This document shows, one piece after another, positions 33,078-42,368 of a stretch of 64,000 bases of DNA. This DNA comes from an uncultured Acidimicrobiales bacterium. Its GTDB lineage: Bacteria > Actinomycetota > Acidimicrobiia > Acidimicrobiales > Bin134. The translations under genes were made by a program, and so were the position numbers. The stretch lies in the NCBI GenBank assembly GCA_951813325.1, contig OX638350.1, positions 1,289,029 through 1,353,028 of the forward strand, written 5' to 3'. How positions within the stretch are numbered: position 1 is the first letter of the stretch; the number at the start of each line of letters is the position of its first letter. The notes under the pieces are model-generated. The model was not told the DNA's origin. It was given only the letters and a program-made list of their open reading frames with translations, and did no database searches.

Positions 33078-33481
33078 AGCCCTTTTTGAGGCATGTCTAC
33101 AAGACTTCAAGGACGACCTGCGCGCCAGGAAGGAGAGGCGCCTCAGATGGTTCTGTCCGCAGTTGCGCGTTAAGAAGGGCAAAGGCAGCAAGGAGATCGC
33201 GGCCGAACTGCACCTCGCAGAGTTCTGTCCGCAGTTGCGCGTTAAGAAGGGCAAAGGGGCTGAGGGTTTGCACGAGATGACCTGGGCCCGAGATGGTCGG
33301 GCCATGTTCGCACGGGGTCTGGAGCAGCGACCCGGAAAGCGCCGCGTTGTTCGGATGCGAATCGGAGGCCACGAGAATCTTCCGTAGCCCGCGCAAGCCA
33401 GCGTCGGCGGTTGTGCGACATGGGTTGACGATGCCGCTGTTCGGGGCATTGGCGGACCTTGTGGCTTTTGCCCAATTGAGT
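33042..33481. other. Intergenic region with decayed sequence and repeats
   Basis: 440 bp. It contains a MITE-like stretch (33030-33077), a 36-bp direct repeat (33150-33185 and 33222-33257) and a plus-strand fragment LHEMTWARDGRAMFARGLEQ, RPGKRRVVRMRIGGHENL (33265-33387) that looks like the end of a small toxin-type protein but has no start. I see no intact gene. Confidence 0.5.
33150..33257 (+). repeat. 36-bp direct repeat, two copies 72 bp apart
   Basis: GTTCTGTCCGCAGTTGCGCG followed by TTAAGAAGGGCAAAGG is found at 33150-33185 and again, identical, at 33222-33257. The 36-bp segment between them is different, so the period is 72 bp. In one frame the unit reads FCPQLRVKKGKG. Origin unknown. 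Confidence 0.85.
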
Positions 33482-33787
33482 TCAATCAGAATTCTGGTCG
33501 GGCAGGTAGAAGAAGCCGCGGCGCGATGCCCAGTACCACAGAATCCCGACTGCAATCGCGACTGTCAGGGTTCCCAGGATCCGCCAGGGTGCGCTCGCTC
33601 CCCAAATCCACAATGGCGCATACCCGCCCAATTGGATCAGCGCCAAGAATGTGAACGAGAACAACGCCTGTCGCCGCTGATTGATCGGCGGGAGCGGCTT
33701 GTCGGCATTTCTATAGGGCCAGCCCAGATGATCGGGCGACTTCAGGCGGTTGTAGGGCCAGCCGAGCTTCTCAGTGCCAATTGCCAC
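33482..33787 (-). CDS. Small membrane protein, function unknown
   Basis: 101 aa from GTG at 33787 (MAIGTEKLGWPYNRL). Two predicted membrane segments: ALFSFTFLALIQLGGYAPLW and ILGTLTVAIAVGILWYWAS. The N-terminal half has two LGWPY motifs (KLGWPYNRLKSPDHLGWPYR) that look like an internal duplication. It begins 7 bp after the stop of the next small membrane gene, so the two probably form an operon. No family recognised. Confidence 0.5.
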   Translation of the reverse strand: MAIGTEKLGWPYNRLKSPDHLGWPYRNADKPLPPINQRRQALFSFTFLALIQLGGYAPLWIWGASAPWRILGTLTVAIAVGILWYWASRRGFFYLPDQNSD

Positions 33788-33794
33788 GTGCCGA

Positions 33795-34028
33795 TCAGAC
33801 CTGGGGCTGGGTTCTTGTTGCTGTTTGTTTAGCGCGTAGCACCACGCCGTAGGCCATGGAGGCGCCGACAATGCCGGAGACCCATAGAGCTGTCAGCCAG
33901 CCGGCGACCAGTACGGCGAAGAAGACGATCAGCATTGTTGCCAGTACTCGCAGCGTCTCGAACTTCGCCATCCGGGCCTGGTCCTTGGGGGCCGCCTTGT
34001 CCCGTATCCAGGTCGCAGCCCGCTGCAT
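33795..34028 (-). CDS. Small membrane protein, function unknown
   Basis: 77 aa. A charged N-terminus (MQRAATWIRDKAAPKDQARM) followed by two hydrophobic segments, RVLATMLIVFFAVLVAGWLT and LWVSGIVGASMAYGVVL. It starts 41 bp from MITE copy 2, which may have separated it from its original promoter. No family recognised. Confidence 0.5.
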   Translation of the reverse strand: MQRAATWIRDKAAPKDQARMAKFETLRVLATMLIVFFAVLVAGWLTALWVSGIVGASMAYGVVLRAKQTATRTQPQV

Positions 34029-34069
34029 CTTCTCAATTTTAGCATCCAGACTTGACGATGCCCTGGGCC

Positions 34070-34237
34070 CTAGTGGTGTGTCGTGGGTTTAGCGCCGTGG
34101 ATTGCGACGGCAGCGGCGTTCCTCGCAAGGCGCACCGACGCAGCCATACTTCCAGCGTACGGCAAGGAGGGGCAACGCCGCGAGGGGCGTCGATGCCTAG
34201 CAGGACACGCGCGAATAAACCCACGACACACCACTAG
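34070..34237 (-). mobile_element. 168-bp MITE, copy 2 (inverted)
   Basis: Same element as 28461-28628 in reverse orientation; the only difference I find is TTCGCGTGTG versus TTCGCGCGTG. Ends are CTAG plus the same 22-bp inverted repeats. Near-identity means recent transposition or gene conversion. The two copies could recombine and invert the 5.4 kb between them. Confidence 0.92.
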
Positions 34238-34332
34238 CCGCTGTTCTCAAGCCTGGGGGTGGAGCATTGTCATTGGGGAGTAGCGTCGGAAGGACTCAGG
34301 GGAGAACCATGGGAGCGACTGGAGGACAGCGC

Positions 34333-35895
34333 ATGAGCGACACGGGGCTGGTAGTCGGTACGACACACGGGCCGGTTCGGGGGATGGTTGTCGACACGCC
34401 CGATGGCCCGGTGCGCCAGTTCTTGGGGATGCCGTTTGGGAAGCCGCCGGTGGGCGAGCGGAGGTTCTGTGCTCCCGAGGCTGCGGAGCCTTGGGGTGGG
34501 GTGCGGGAGGCAGTGGCGTTTGGGCCGGATCCTGTTCAAGCGGTTGGCGGGCCGTTCACGGGGCTGATTCCGGGGACGGATGCGGTCTCGGTGTCAGAGG
34601 ACTGTTTGACCCTGAACGTGTGGGCGCCGGTGGGGGCTGATGCTGGATTGCCGGTTTTGGCGTGGGTCTATGGCGGGGCGTTCTTGACGGGGGGGAGCTC
34701 ATTTCCGCTGTACAACGGGGCGAGGTTGGCGGCTGAGCAGCAGGTGGTGATGGCGTCGGCGAACTACCGGGTGGGGGCGCTGGGGTTCATGGACCTCCGC
34801 CAAATGCCCGGCGGGGAAGCCACCACGGCAAACTGCGGGCTGCACGATGTGCGGCTCGGGCTCGAATGGGTGGCGGCCAATGCGGCTGCCTTCGGTGGCG
34901 ACCCGGCGACGCTGACCGCGTTCGGCGAGTCGGCGGGGGCCGGATCGGTACTCCACCTCCTCGGCTCTCCGGGGATCTCGGCGGTGCTGCGGCGGGCCGC
35001 TATGCAGAGTCCCGGGGTGGACATGACCCAGTCGCCCGGCGTGGCTGCGGCCGTTGCCCGCTCCTTCATGGGCAATGCCGGGGTGAGCGATGTCGCAGGG
35101 CTGAGGCAGTTGGAAGCAGATGCGGTGGTCGCGGCTCAGCTTCAGACCGCGATGGACATGTTCGCCGAAGTGGGGCCGATGCCGTTTCACCCGGTCGTCG
35201 ATGGGTCGCTCATACCGGCGATGCCCGCGGAAGCTCTCCGGACCGGGGCCGCGGCCGACATAGATGTGCTGGTCGGCGCGACGGCCCATGAGTTGCGCCT
35301 GTTCAAACAGGATCTGCCCGAAGAGAGTTCCGGGCAGATCCTGCATCGCATGGTGAGCGGCTATATGGCCGAGAGAAGCGGCACTGAGCCAACCGCAGGT
35401 GAAGTGGAGGCGGTGGTGGGGGAGTATCGCCAAGCTGCCGAGGCCACCTCCTGGACCTCGGACTCCGACGTTCTGACCGCCGTCAACACCGATGTCTCCA
35501 TGCGCGAGCCCATTCAGCGGATCGCCGATTTCCGGGCCGGCGCCGGAGCCCAGACCTACTTGTACGACTTCCGGTGGTGCTCGCGGGCCGATCCAGATCG
35601 GGGGGCGTTCCACGCCATCGACCTGCCCTTCGTGTTCGACACCTTCCATGTGGACGGCTGGCGTGAGTTCATCGGGGCCGAACTCACCGCCGAGGCGCTG
35701 GGCCGGGGCCTGCGATCAGCATGGGCGGCCTTCGCCCGCACCGGCGATCCCTCCACCGCTGAGCTGGGCCCTTGGCCCCGTTGTGATCTCGACGACCGCA
35801 TGGCGATGGTCTTCGATGTCAACTCGGCACCGGTAGCCGACCCCTACCGCCGAGAGAGGTCTAGGTGGAGCCCAAGCGGCGGTGCGCTTCAGTAA
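34333..35895 (+). CDS. Type B carboxylesterase/lipase
   Basis: 520 aa from ATG at 34333, with GGAGGA 7 nt upstream. Alpha/beta hydrolase that cleaves carboxylic esters. FLGMPFGKPPVGERRF, SEDCLTLNVWAP, VYGGAFLTGGSS (oxyanion hole) and TAFGESAGAGSVLHLLGSP (nucleophile Ser; the family norm is GESAGG) are present. The catalytic Glu/Asp is near GATAHELRLF and the His in DRGAFHAIDLPFVFDT. No signal peptide. The 3' end overlaps the convergent ppk2 by 7 bp. Confidence 0.93.
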   Translation: MSDTGLVVGTTHGPVRGMVVDTPDGPVRQFLGMPFGKPPVGERRFCAPEAAEPWGGVREAVAFGPDPVQAVGGPFTGLIPGTDAVSVSEDCLTLNVWAPVGADAGLPVLAWVYGGAFLTGGSSFPLYNGARLAAEQQVVMASANYRVGALGFMDLRQMPGGEATTANCGLHDVRLGLEWVAANAAAFGGDPATLTAFGESAGAGSVLHLLGSPGISAVLRRAAMQSPGVDMTQSPGVAAAVARSFMGNAGVSDVAGLRQLEADAVVAAQLQTAMDMFAEVGPMPFHPVVDGSLIPAMPAEALRTGAAADIDVLVGATAHELRLFKQDLPEESSGQILHRMVSGYMAERSGTEPTAGEVEAVVGEYRQAAEATSWTSDSDVLTAVNTDVSMREPIQRIADFRAGAGAQTYLYDFRWCSRADPDRGAFHAIDLPFVFDTFHVDGWREFIGAELTAEALGRGLRSAWAAFARTGDPSTAELGPWPRCDLDDRMAMVFDVNSAPVADPYRRERSRWSPSGGALQ

Positions 35896-36734
35896 ACCTC
35901 GGGAACGAAGGTCTGGTCTTCCATGGGCGGGCGCACGTAGCCGGTTCGGTCTTGGCGCTCGGGCAGCTTGACTTCCTCCCAGGGCACTTCCTCGTAGGGG
36001 ATCATCGACAGCAGGTGTGAGATGCAGTTGAGCCGAGCGGCCTTCTTGGAGTCGGCGTTGACCACGTACCACGGGGCCTGCTTGATGTCGGTGTGGGCGA
36101 ACAGGGTGTCTTTGGCCCTGGAGAACTCGACCCACCGGGTTCGGCCCTCGATGTCTATCGGCGAGAGCTTCCAGCGCCTCATCGGATCGTTGATCCGGTT
36201 GTGGAACCGGCGCTCTTGTTCTTCATCGCTCACCGAGAACCAGTACTTGATCAAGATGATCCCCGACCGCACCAGCATCCGCTCGAATTCCGGGCACGAC
36301 CGCAGGAACTCGCGGTACTCATCCTCGGAGCAGAATCCCATCACGGGTTCCACCACCCCCCGGTTGTACCAACTGCGGTCGAACAGGATCATCTCTCCCG
36401 CGGCGGGCAGCTCGGCCGCATAGCGCTGGAACCACCACTGGGTCTTCTCCCGGTCGCTGGGCGTGCCCAACGCCACCACCCGCACCACCCGGGGGTTCGT
36501 CCGCTCGGAGATCCTCTTGATCACCCCGCCCTTGCCGGCGGCGTCGCGCCCCTCGAAGATGACCACCACCTTTAGTCCCTTGTGGCGGATCCAGCGCTGC
36601 AATCGCACCAGCTCCTCCTGGAGACGCGCCAGCTCGCGCTCGTAGTCCTTCTTCTTGATGCTCTTGCGCAGCTCGAGAATCGGCGTGTCCGCTCCGGAGA
36701 TCCCCAGCACGTCGTGACCTGGCTCCAGACTCAT
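35889..36734 (-). CDS. ppk2: Polyphosphate kinase 2
   Basis: 281 aa, single-domain PPK2 class. Transfers phosphate between polyphosphate and nucleoside diphosphates. Walker A is VVIFEGRDAAGKGGVIKRIS, the lid module starts SERTNPRVVRVVALGTPSDR, and Walker B is MILFDRSWYNRGVVEPVMGF. FSVSDEEQERRFHNRINDP and RWKLSPID are family-typical. Class I (ADP to ATP or GDP to GTP) seems likeliest from length, but this is not decisive. Confidence 0.94.
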   Translation of the reverse strand: MSLEPGHDVLGISGADTPILELRKSIKKKDYERELARLQEELVRLQRWIRHKGLKVVVIFEGRDAAGKGGVIKRISERTNPRVVRVVALGTPSDREKTQWWFQRYAAELPAAGEMILFDRSWYNRGVVEPVMGFCSEDEYREFLRSCPEFERMLVRSGIILIKYWFSVSDEEQERRFHNRINDPMRRWKLSPIDIEGRTRWVEFSRAKDTLFAHTDIKQAPWYVVNADSKKAARLNCISHLLSMIPYEEVPWEEVKLPERQDRTGYVRPPMEDQTFVPEVY

Positions 36735-36906
36735 AGGCGAAGCGTAACCCCAGTGGCAATGCCCGACAATGGGGCTGTTGGATCAAGCGCGATGGGGAGC
36801 GGAGGCGGACCCGACCAGCAATCGGTCCGACAGGCCCTTCAGGCTAAGATCGCCGTGGATGAAAGCCCCGGGCGCAATGGCCATGGCCGGGCAGAAGGGA
36901 TTGCCG

Positions 36907-37398
36907 ATGACTTTGTTCGAGGAGATCCAGCCGGTTTCAGGGGCGCAGAAGCACTTCTGTGTGGGCATGGCCGGCGTGGCTGTGTCGGCCAATGTGGTCT
37001 GGTTGGCGGTTGCGGCCGCCGCGGGCGGGAGCGGCTGGTCCCGGGCTTGGTTGTCGTTCCTGTTGGCGTCGCTGCTCGTCCTCGCGATCTGCATTCTGTC
37101 GACGCTCGGGCTGCGGCTGAAAATTCGCGTTGGCGACAGCCTTTTGCGGGTTCAGGTGTGGCCGCTACCTCCCGCCAAGAAGATTCCGACAGAGCAGATC
37201 CGTTCCGCCCGCCAGCGCACCGTCAAGCCACTTCGGGAGTTCGGGGGCTGGGGCATCAGGGCGAGGAGGGGGCACCTTCTTTACAGCTTGGGCGGTAACG
37301 ATGCGGTCACCGTCGAGTATCTCCACCGCGGAAAAGACCGCCAGCTCACCATCACCACCGAGCGGGGCGACGAGCTGGTCGCCGCCCTGTCGCCCTAG
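36907..37398 (+). CDS. Membrane protein with a C-terminal PH-like domain, function unknown
   Basis: 163 aa from ATG at 36907 with AAGGGA 7 nt upstream. Two membrane segments (GMAGVAVSANVVWLAVAAAA and RAWLSFLLASLLVLAICIL), then a beta-rich domain: LRLKIRVGDSLLRVQVWPLP, KIPTEQIRSARQRTVKPL, VTVEYLHRGKDRQLTITTE and GDELVAALSP. This resembles the DUF3093/bacterial PH-domain group common in actinobacteria. Convergent with the DUF1214 gene (4-bp gap). Confidence 0.65.
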   Translation: MTLFEEIQPVSGAQKHFCVGMAGVAVSANVVWLAVAAAAGGSGWSRAWLSFLLASLLVLAICILSTLGLRLKIRVGDSLLRVQVWPLPPAKKIPTEQIRSARQRTVKPLREFGGWGIRARRGHLLYSLGGNDAVTVEYLHRGKDRQLTITTERGDELVAALSP

Positions 37399-37402
37399 GG
37401 GT

Positions 37403-38515
37403 CTAGCGCAGGCTGGGCAGGTCGACCACGTCCACCACCCGGAGTGTGGGCGGGATGTCCTCGACTACCTGGTTGTAGCGCAGGCCCATGGTGCCGTGGC
37501 GGTGGTGGGCGGTGTCGATCCAGTTGGCGAAGCCGGGGTCCTCGTCGGCCACGATGATCCGGGCCGCTCCATCGGGCTGGTATGCCGCGGTGTGCTTGTT
37601 GACGGTCACCTGGAGCCATTCGTAGTCGAGCGACTCCTCCCAGATGTTGTTGAGCTGGAAGTTCCAGTAGTACACGTCGATGGGCGGCACGTCGATCACC
37701 AGCGCCTGGCCGGGCTCGAGCGTCCAGTAGCCGTGGCGGAAGGCCTGCGTGGGGTCGCCCCACCCGCCGGGACCATCCCGGGGCGGAAGGAAATCCAGCG
37801 TGTTGGGCCGCTGTTGGAACATGTCCAGCCAGTCGGCGAACCGCCGCACGATGCCGTGCACCCCCAGCGCGGCCCGGGCGAGGCCATGGGTCAGGCGTTG
37901 GGCGCTCAGCGGGGGCGGGGGGTCGGTGGGGCCGTTGAGGCACTCGATCTGGAGCTCGGAGGGTCGCTCGGTGGTGCGGTCGAGGTAGAAGTTGCGGACG
38001 ACGATCTGGTTGGTCTCCGGTCCGAGCTGGAGCCATCGCTGTACGGGGCCGAGCTGCTCGGGCTCGTTGACGCTGGCGATGACGTCGACCTGCTCGTCGG
38101 GTTGGGGATTGTTGAACGCCAGGGTGCCCTGCCGGCCGGGCGGGGCCGATCCCACTCCGAAGCCCCCGGAGAGTGCGTTCATGCTCAAGTAGTTGACCGT
38201 GCCCCGAGGCCCGCTGATGCGGTAGTCGTAGGCGCCGGAAATGCTGACGCCTTGGTAGAGGGCATCGGGGTTGTCGCAGCCGATCTTCACATTGTGGGCG
38301 ATGGGCAGGATCCGGGCATACGCGGGACCGTGGCTCTCGAGGCGTCCGAGTTCTCCCCTGGTCAGGCGGGTCAAGTAGCGGAAGCCCTCCAGCCGGTCGA
38401 TGTCGTCGGTGCTGTTGTCCAGGATGATCTGGCCGGCTTCTTTCAGGCTGTCGCAGAAGTCGGCCCACGCCTTCCCGTTGACCGCATTGTCTCGGTTCTC
38501 GTCGCTCGTCTGCAT
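37403..38515 (-). CDS. DUF1214 domain protein
   Basis: 370 aa from ATG at 38515 (MQTSDENRDNAVNGKAWADF). No signal peptide. The family pattern is RITGPRGTVNYLS-like YRISGPRGTVNYLSMNALSG, then a C-terminal beta-rich part DVYYWNFQLNNIWEESLDYE, KHTAAYQPDGAARIIVADED and ANWIDTAHHRHGTMGLRYNQ. DUF1214 proteins are fused to or neighbours of DUF1254 proteins elsewhere; no partner is next to it here. Function unknown. Confidence 0.8.
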   Translation of the reverse strand: MQTSDENRDNAVNGKAWADFCDSLKEAGQIILDNSTDDIDRLEGFRYLTRLTRGELGRLESHGPAYARILPIAHNVKIGCDNPDALYQGVSISGAYDYRISGPRGTVNYLSMNALSGGFGVGSAPPGRQGTLAFNNPQPDEQVDVIASVNEPEQLGPVQRWLQLGPETNQIVVRNFYLDRTTERPSELQIECLNGPTDPPPPLSAQRLTHGLARAALGVHGIVRRFADWLDMFQQRPNTLDFLPPRDGPGGWGDPTQAFRHGYWTLEPGQALVIDVPPIDVYYWNFQLNNIWEESLDYEWLQVTVNKHTAAYQPDGAARIIVADEDPGFANWIDTAHHRHGTMGLRYNQVVEDIPPTLRVVDVVDLPSLR

Positions 38516-38617
38516 CCTCGTCTTGCCCTCGTGGTCCACGGGGAGGCTACTTGCACCTGAGGTATTGTCGGGCAGCCGAAGCAGGTTGGCAGAGGCGGCG
38601 GGCAATAACATCGGCTT

Positions 38618-38908
38618 GTGGCTGAGAGCAGGGTGGATCGTCGACTGGCCGACTTGGCCGACCGGTTGAAGCGGCTGAGAGCCGATCTGGAGGTCGCCGA
38701 GGAGCAGTGCCGGCATTTCGACGATCTGGCCGACGACGCCCGGCTGCGGGCGCTGGTCTCGGAGACCCCGGCCTCAGAGCGCCAGCACCGCGACGCCGCC
38801 CGCCAGGCGCAGACCATGGCCCGGCACCGGGCCCGGCTGCGGGAGGAGATTCGCAGCCTGGAGGAGCAGCAGGACGATCTGCTGGACAGGTACTACTCCG
38901 ATGTCTGA
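38618..38908 (+). CDS. Coiled-coil protein, function unknown
   Basis: 96 aa, GTG start. Almost entirely helical with leucine and arginine heptads: RRLADLADRLKRLRADLEVA, EEQCRHFDDLADDARLRALV and RARLREEIRSLEEQQDDLLD. It overlaps pdtaR by 8 bp and so belongs to that operon. TAACAT lies 6 nt before the GTG, again suggesting a leaderless start. Similar short proteins occur before pdtaR in other actinobacteria, but I cannot name a family. Confidence 0.7.
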   Translation: MAESRVDRRLADLADRLKRLRADLEVAEEQCRHFDDLADDARLRALVSETPASERQHRDAARQAQTMARHRARLREEIRSLEEQQDDLLDRYYSDV

Positions 38909-39551
38909 CCCGTCGGCCCAGCCCGGCTCCCCTCGGCCGGCCGGCCCGGTCCGCATCGTGCTGGCCGAGGACGAGGCCATCATCCGGCTCGACTTGCGGG
39001 AGACCTTGGAGGAGGAGGGCTACCTCGTGGTGGGGGAGACCAGCCGGGGCGACCTGGTGCTCGACCTGGTGAGGGAGAAGCGCCCAGATGTGGCCATTCT
39101 CGATGTGAAGATGCCCGGGACCGACGGAATCACCGCGGCCGGGCAGATCCGAGACGAGCGGCTGTGCGCGGTGCTGCTGCTCACTGCGTTCAGCCAGCGA
39201 GAGCTGATCACCCGGGCCGCCGACGCCGGTGCGCTGGCCTATCTGGTCAAGCCGTTCGAGCGGGCCGAGCTGGTGCCCGCAGTGGAGGTGGCCCTGGTGC
39301 GCTTCCGGGAGCTGGTGGCGCTGAACCACCAGGTGGAGCGGGCCGAGGCTCGGCTGGAAGCCCGCAAGCTTGTCGACCGAGCCAAGGGACGCCTCATGGA
39401 TGCCGGCTCCATGTCGGAGGCCGATGCCTACAGCCACATCCAGCACCGGGCCATGGGTGAGCGGCGCTCCATGGCCGACGTCGCGGCCGAGATCATCGAT
39501 ATGAGCGCCGACGGGCTTCGGGCGCTGAGCGGGGAGGAATCCGATGGCTGA
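38901..39551 (+). CDS. pdtaR: ANTAR-domain response regulator (PdtaR type)
   Basis: 216 aa. N-terminal receiver domain: VRIVLAEDEAIIRLDLRETL (acidic pair), AILDVKMPGTDGITAAGQI (phospho-acceptor Asp), LLLTAFSQRELITRAADAGA and YLVKPFERAELVPAVEVAL. The C-terminal ANTAR domain, RKLVDRAKGRLMDAGSMSEA and IQHRAMGERRSMADVAAEII, binds RNA hairpins to prevent transcription termination. It matches the Rv1626/PdtaR architecture. The cognate histidine kinase is not adjacent. Stop overlaps the polA ATG by 8 bp. Confidence 0.93.
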   Translation: MSDPSAQPGSPRPAGPVRIVLAEDEAIIRLDLRETLEEEGYLVVGETSRGDLVLDLVREKRPDVAILDVKMPGTDGITAAGQIRDERLCAVLLLTAFSQRELITRAADAGALAYLVKPFERAELVPAVEVALVRFRELVALNHQVERAEARLEARKLVDRAKGRLMDAGSMSEADAYSHIQHRAMGERRSMADVAAEIIDMSADGLRALSGEESDG

Positions 39552-42270
39552 ATCGGGCACCGTGATGCTGGTGGACGGCAACTCTCTGGCCTACCGGGCC
39601 TTTTTCGCCCTCCCCGAGGATATGACCACCGCCAGCGGGCAGGCCACCAACGCGGTGTACGGCTTCACCATGATGCTGTTGACCTTGCTGCGGGACCACC
39701 GCCCCGACCGGGTGGCGGTGGCCTTCGACCGGCCCGAGCCCACCTTCCGCCATGAGCGGATCTCCAGCTACAAGGCCAACCGCCGGGAGACCCCCGACAC
39801 CCTGCGCCAGCAGATGGGGCTGGTGCGCCAGTTGGTGGATACCCTCCAGATCACTTCGGTAGCACATGTCGGGGTGGAAGCCGACGACGTGATCGCCACC
39901 CTGGCCACCCAGGCCCGCGACCGGGGCGACGACGTGATCGTGGTCACCGGCGACCGGGATGCCTATCAGCTGGTGGAAGACCCCCATATCCGGGTTCTCT
40001 ACAACAAGCGGGGGGTGTCGGACTACGCCCTCTACGACGAGGCCGGCATCAAGGAGCGCACCGGGGTGAAGCCGGCCGACTATGTGGCCTACGCCGCGCT
40101 GCGGGGCGACCCGTCCGACAACCTGCCCGGCGTGGACGGAGTGGGGGAGAAGACCGCGGCCAAGCTCATCAACGCCTACGGCACGGTAGGGGAGCTGTAC
40201 CAGCACCTGGAAGACCAGACCCCGAAGCTCCAGCAGAACCTCGGCGCGGCCCAAGAGCGGGTGAATTTGAACCTGGAGCTGATGGAGCTGCTGAGAGACG
40301 TACCCCTGGAAGTGGGCGTGGACGATCTGGGACTCGGCCGGCCCGAAGCTGCCGCGGTCAAAGAGCTGTTCGACTTCTTGGAGTTCAGACGCTTCGGCGA
40401 CTTCGTGGCCGATGTGCTGAACGTGGACTTGGGCGGGGCCGAAGACGGTGCAGGAGTGCTGGAGGCGTCGGTTGAGACCGTGGCGACGGCCGAGGCGGCA
40501 GCCGATGTGCTGGCAGGGCTCGCTGCCGGCGGCGAGCCGGTGGCGCTGGCCGCGGGCTGGGGGGATCCGCTTGATTCCCGCCAGCCTCATCGCTGCCGGC
40601 TGCTGGGCCTGGCCCTGGCCGCCGACCCCGAGGCCGACAAGGCGTTGTGGCTGCCGGCCGAGCTGGTCGAGTCCATGTCGGAGTCTTCGGGCAGCGGCGC
40701 CCTGGCCGAGTTCTTCGCCGCAGAGAACCGATTCATCGCCCACGATGCCAAGCCGCTCATGCTGTGGCTGCTGTCTCGGGGGATCGATGCCGGTGGACTT
40801 GAACTGGATACCCGCATTGCGGCCTATCTGCTGGATCCGGCCAGCGGGCGCTACGAGTTGGACGACCTGCTGAGGGCTCACACATCGCTGGAGCTTCCCG
40901 GAGATGACCAGCCAGATGAGGGCCGGCTGTTCGACGATGATTCCGGTGACTCGGTGGAGCCGTCGAGGCAAGCCGGCCTCCAGGCCCTGGCCGTAGCCCG
41001 CCTGGCCTCCCCTCTGCGGGAAGCGCTGGACGCCGAGGGCCTGCGCCATCTCAACGACGACATGGAGATTCCCCTGGTACGGGTGCTGGCCCGCATGGAG
41101 CACGTGGGCATCGAGGTCGACGTGGAGGGCCTGACCCGTCTGCGGGACCAGCTGGCCGCCGACGCCGAGCGGCTCCGGGCGTCGGTTATCGAGGCGGCCG
41201 GCGGGGGGAGCTTCAACGTGAACTCCTCCAAGCAGATCAGCGAGCTCTTGTTCGACAAGCTGGGGCTGGCCCCCCAGAAGAAGACCCCGGGCGGGGCCTA
41301 CAGCACCGATGCCGCCACCCTGGAGAAGCTGCGGGGCGAGCACCCGGTGGTGGGCGAGCTGCTGGACTATCGGGAGGTGGAGAAGCTGCGCTCCACCTAC
41401 GGGGAAGGACTGGTGGCCGCGGTGGCAGTCGAGCCCGACTGCCGCATCCGAGCCACGTTCAACCAGACGGTGGCCCGCACCGGGCGGCTCAGCTCCGACG
41501 CCCCCAATCTGCATAACATCCCGGTCCGCACCGAGACCGGGCGGGTATTCCGCCGGGTGTTCGTGGCCGCCGGCGGCTGTGAGCTGCTGGTGGCCGACTA
41601 CAACCAGATCGAGCTGCGCTGCATTGCCCATTTGGCCGAGGATCCCGGGCTGATCCAGGCCTTCGAATCCGGCCAGGACATCCACTCCTCCATCGCCGCC
41701 CAGGTGTTCAGCATCGATTCCGGTGCGGTGGGCATCGAGGAGCGGTCCACCGCCAAGATGGTGTCCTACGGGTTGGCCTACGGGATGGAGGCCTACGGCC
41801 TGGGACAGCGGCTGAACGTCCCCACCGCAGAGGCCGCGGTGATGCTCGACGCCTACTTCGATGCGTTCCCCGCGCTGCGGGAGTACATGGACCGAACGGT
41901 GGCCGAGGCCCGGTCCCGGGGATACACCGAGACCCTGTTCGGGAGGAGGCGCCGGATTCCCGAGATCAACTCGTCCAATTTCCGACTTCGCCAGGCGGCC
42001 GAGCGCCAGGCGATGAACGCTGGGATCCAGGGACTGGCCGCCGACATCTTCAAAGTGGCCCTGGTGAGGCTCGACCACGCGCTGGAAGACCAGGGGTTGG
42101 ACAGCCGGATCATCCTCCAAGTTCACGACGAGGTGATTCTGGAGGTCCCCGAGGGCGAGCACGACGCGGCGGCCGAGCTCACAACAGACACCATGGCCGG
42201 GGCCTGCCAGCTGAGGGTTCCCCTCGAAGTGCACCTGTCGTCGGGGCGCACCTGGGCTGATGCCAAGTAG
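39544..42270 (+). CDS. polA: DNA polymerase I
   Basis: 908 aa. Gap filling and Okazaki fragment processing. The 5'-nuclease domain (about 1-300) has MLVDGNSLAYRAFFALPEDM, VTGDRDAYQLVEDPHI and RGDPSDNLPGVDGVGEKTAA. The middle domain lacks the DxE of proofreading exonucleases (EPVALAAGWGDPLDS replaces the usual VALDTE), so proofreading is probably lost, as in mycobacteria and Taq. Polymerase motifs: VADYNQIELRCIAHLAEDPG, TAKMVSYGLAYGMEAYGLGQ and LQVHDEVILEVPEGEHD. GGAGGAAT precedes the ATG. Confidence 0.97.
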   Translation: MAESGTVMLVDGNSLAYRAFFALPEDMTTASGQATNAVYGFTMMLLTLLRDHRPDRVAVAFDRPEPTFRHERISSYKANRRETPDTLRQQMGLVRQLVDTLQITSVAHVGVEADDVIATLATQARDRGDDVIVVTGDRDAYQLVEDPHIRVLYNKRGVSDYALYDEAGIKERTGVKPADYVAYAALRGDPSDNLPGVDGVGEKTAAKLINAYGTVGELYQHLEDQTPKLQQNLGAAQERVNLNLELMELLRDVPLEVGVDDLGLGRPEAAAVKELFDFLEFRRFGDFVADVLNVDLGGAEDGAGVLEASVETVATAEAAADVLAGLAAGGEPVALAAGWGDPLDSRQPHRCRLLGLALAADPEADKALWLPAELVESMSESSGSGALAEFFAAENRFIAHDAKPLMLWLLSRGIDAGGLELDTRIAAYLLDPASGRYELDDLLRAHTSLELPGDDQPDEGRLFDDDSGDSVEPSRQAGLQALAVARLASPLREALDAEGLRHLNDDMEIPLVRVLARMEHVGIEVDVEGLTRLRDQLAADAERLRASVIEAAGGGSFNVNSSKQISELLFDKLGLAPQKKTPGGAYSTDAATLEKLRGEHPVVGELLDYREVEKLRSTYGEGLVAAVAVEPDCRIRATFNQTVARTGRLSSDAPNLHNIPVRTETGRVFRRVFVAAGGCELLVADYNQIELRCIAHLAEDPGLIQAFESGQDIHSSIAAQVFSIDSGAVGIEERSTAKMVSYGLAYGMEAYGLGQRLNVPTAEAAVMLDAYFDAFPALREYMDRTVAEARSRGYTETLFGRRRRIPEINSSNFRLRQAAERQAMNAGIQGLAADIFKVALVRLDHALEDQGLDSRIILQVHDEVILEVPEGEHDAAAELTTDTMAGACQLRVPLEVHLSSGRTWADAK

Positions 42271-42368
42271 CCCGACCCGGACGGGGCTGTTAGCATCCAT
42301 CCGCCGGTTCAGGCTGCTGCGCCGCGCACTTTGATCCAACCATCTCCTCCCGTGAGGCTCAATCCAAC

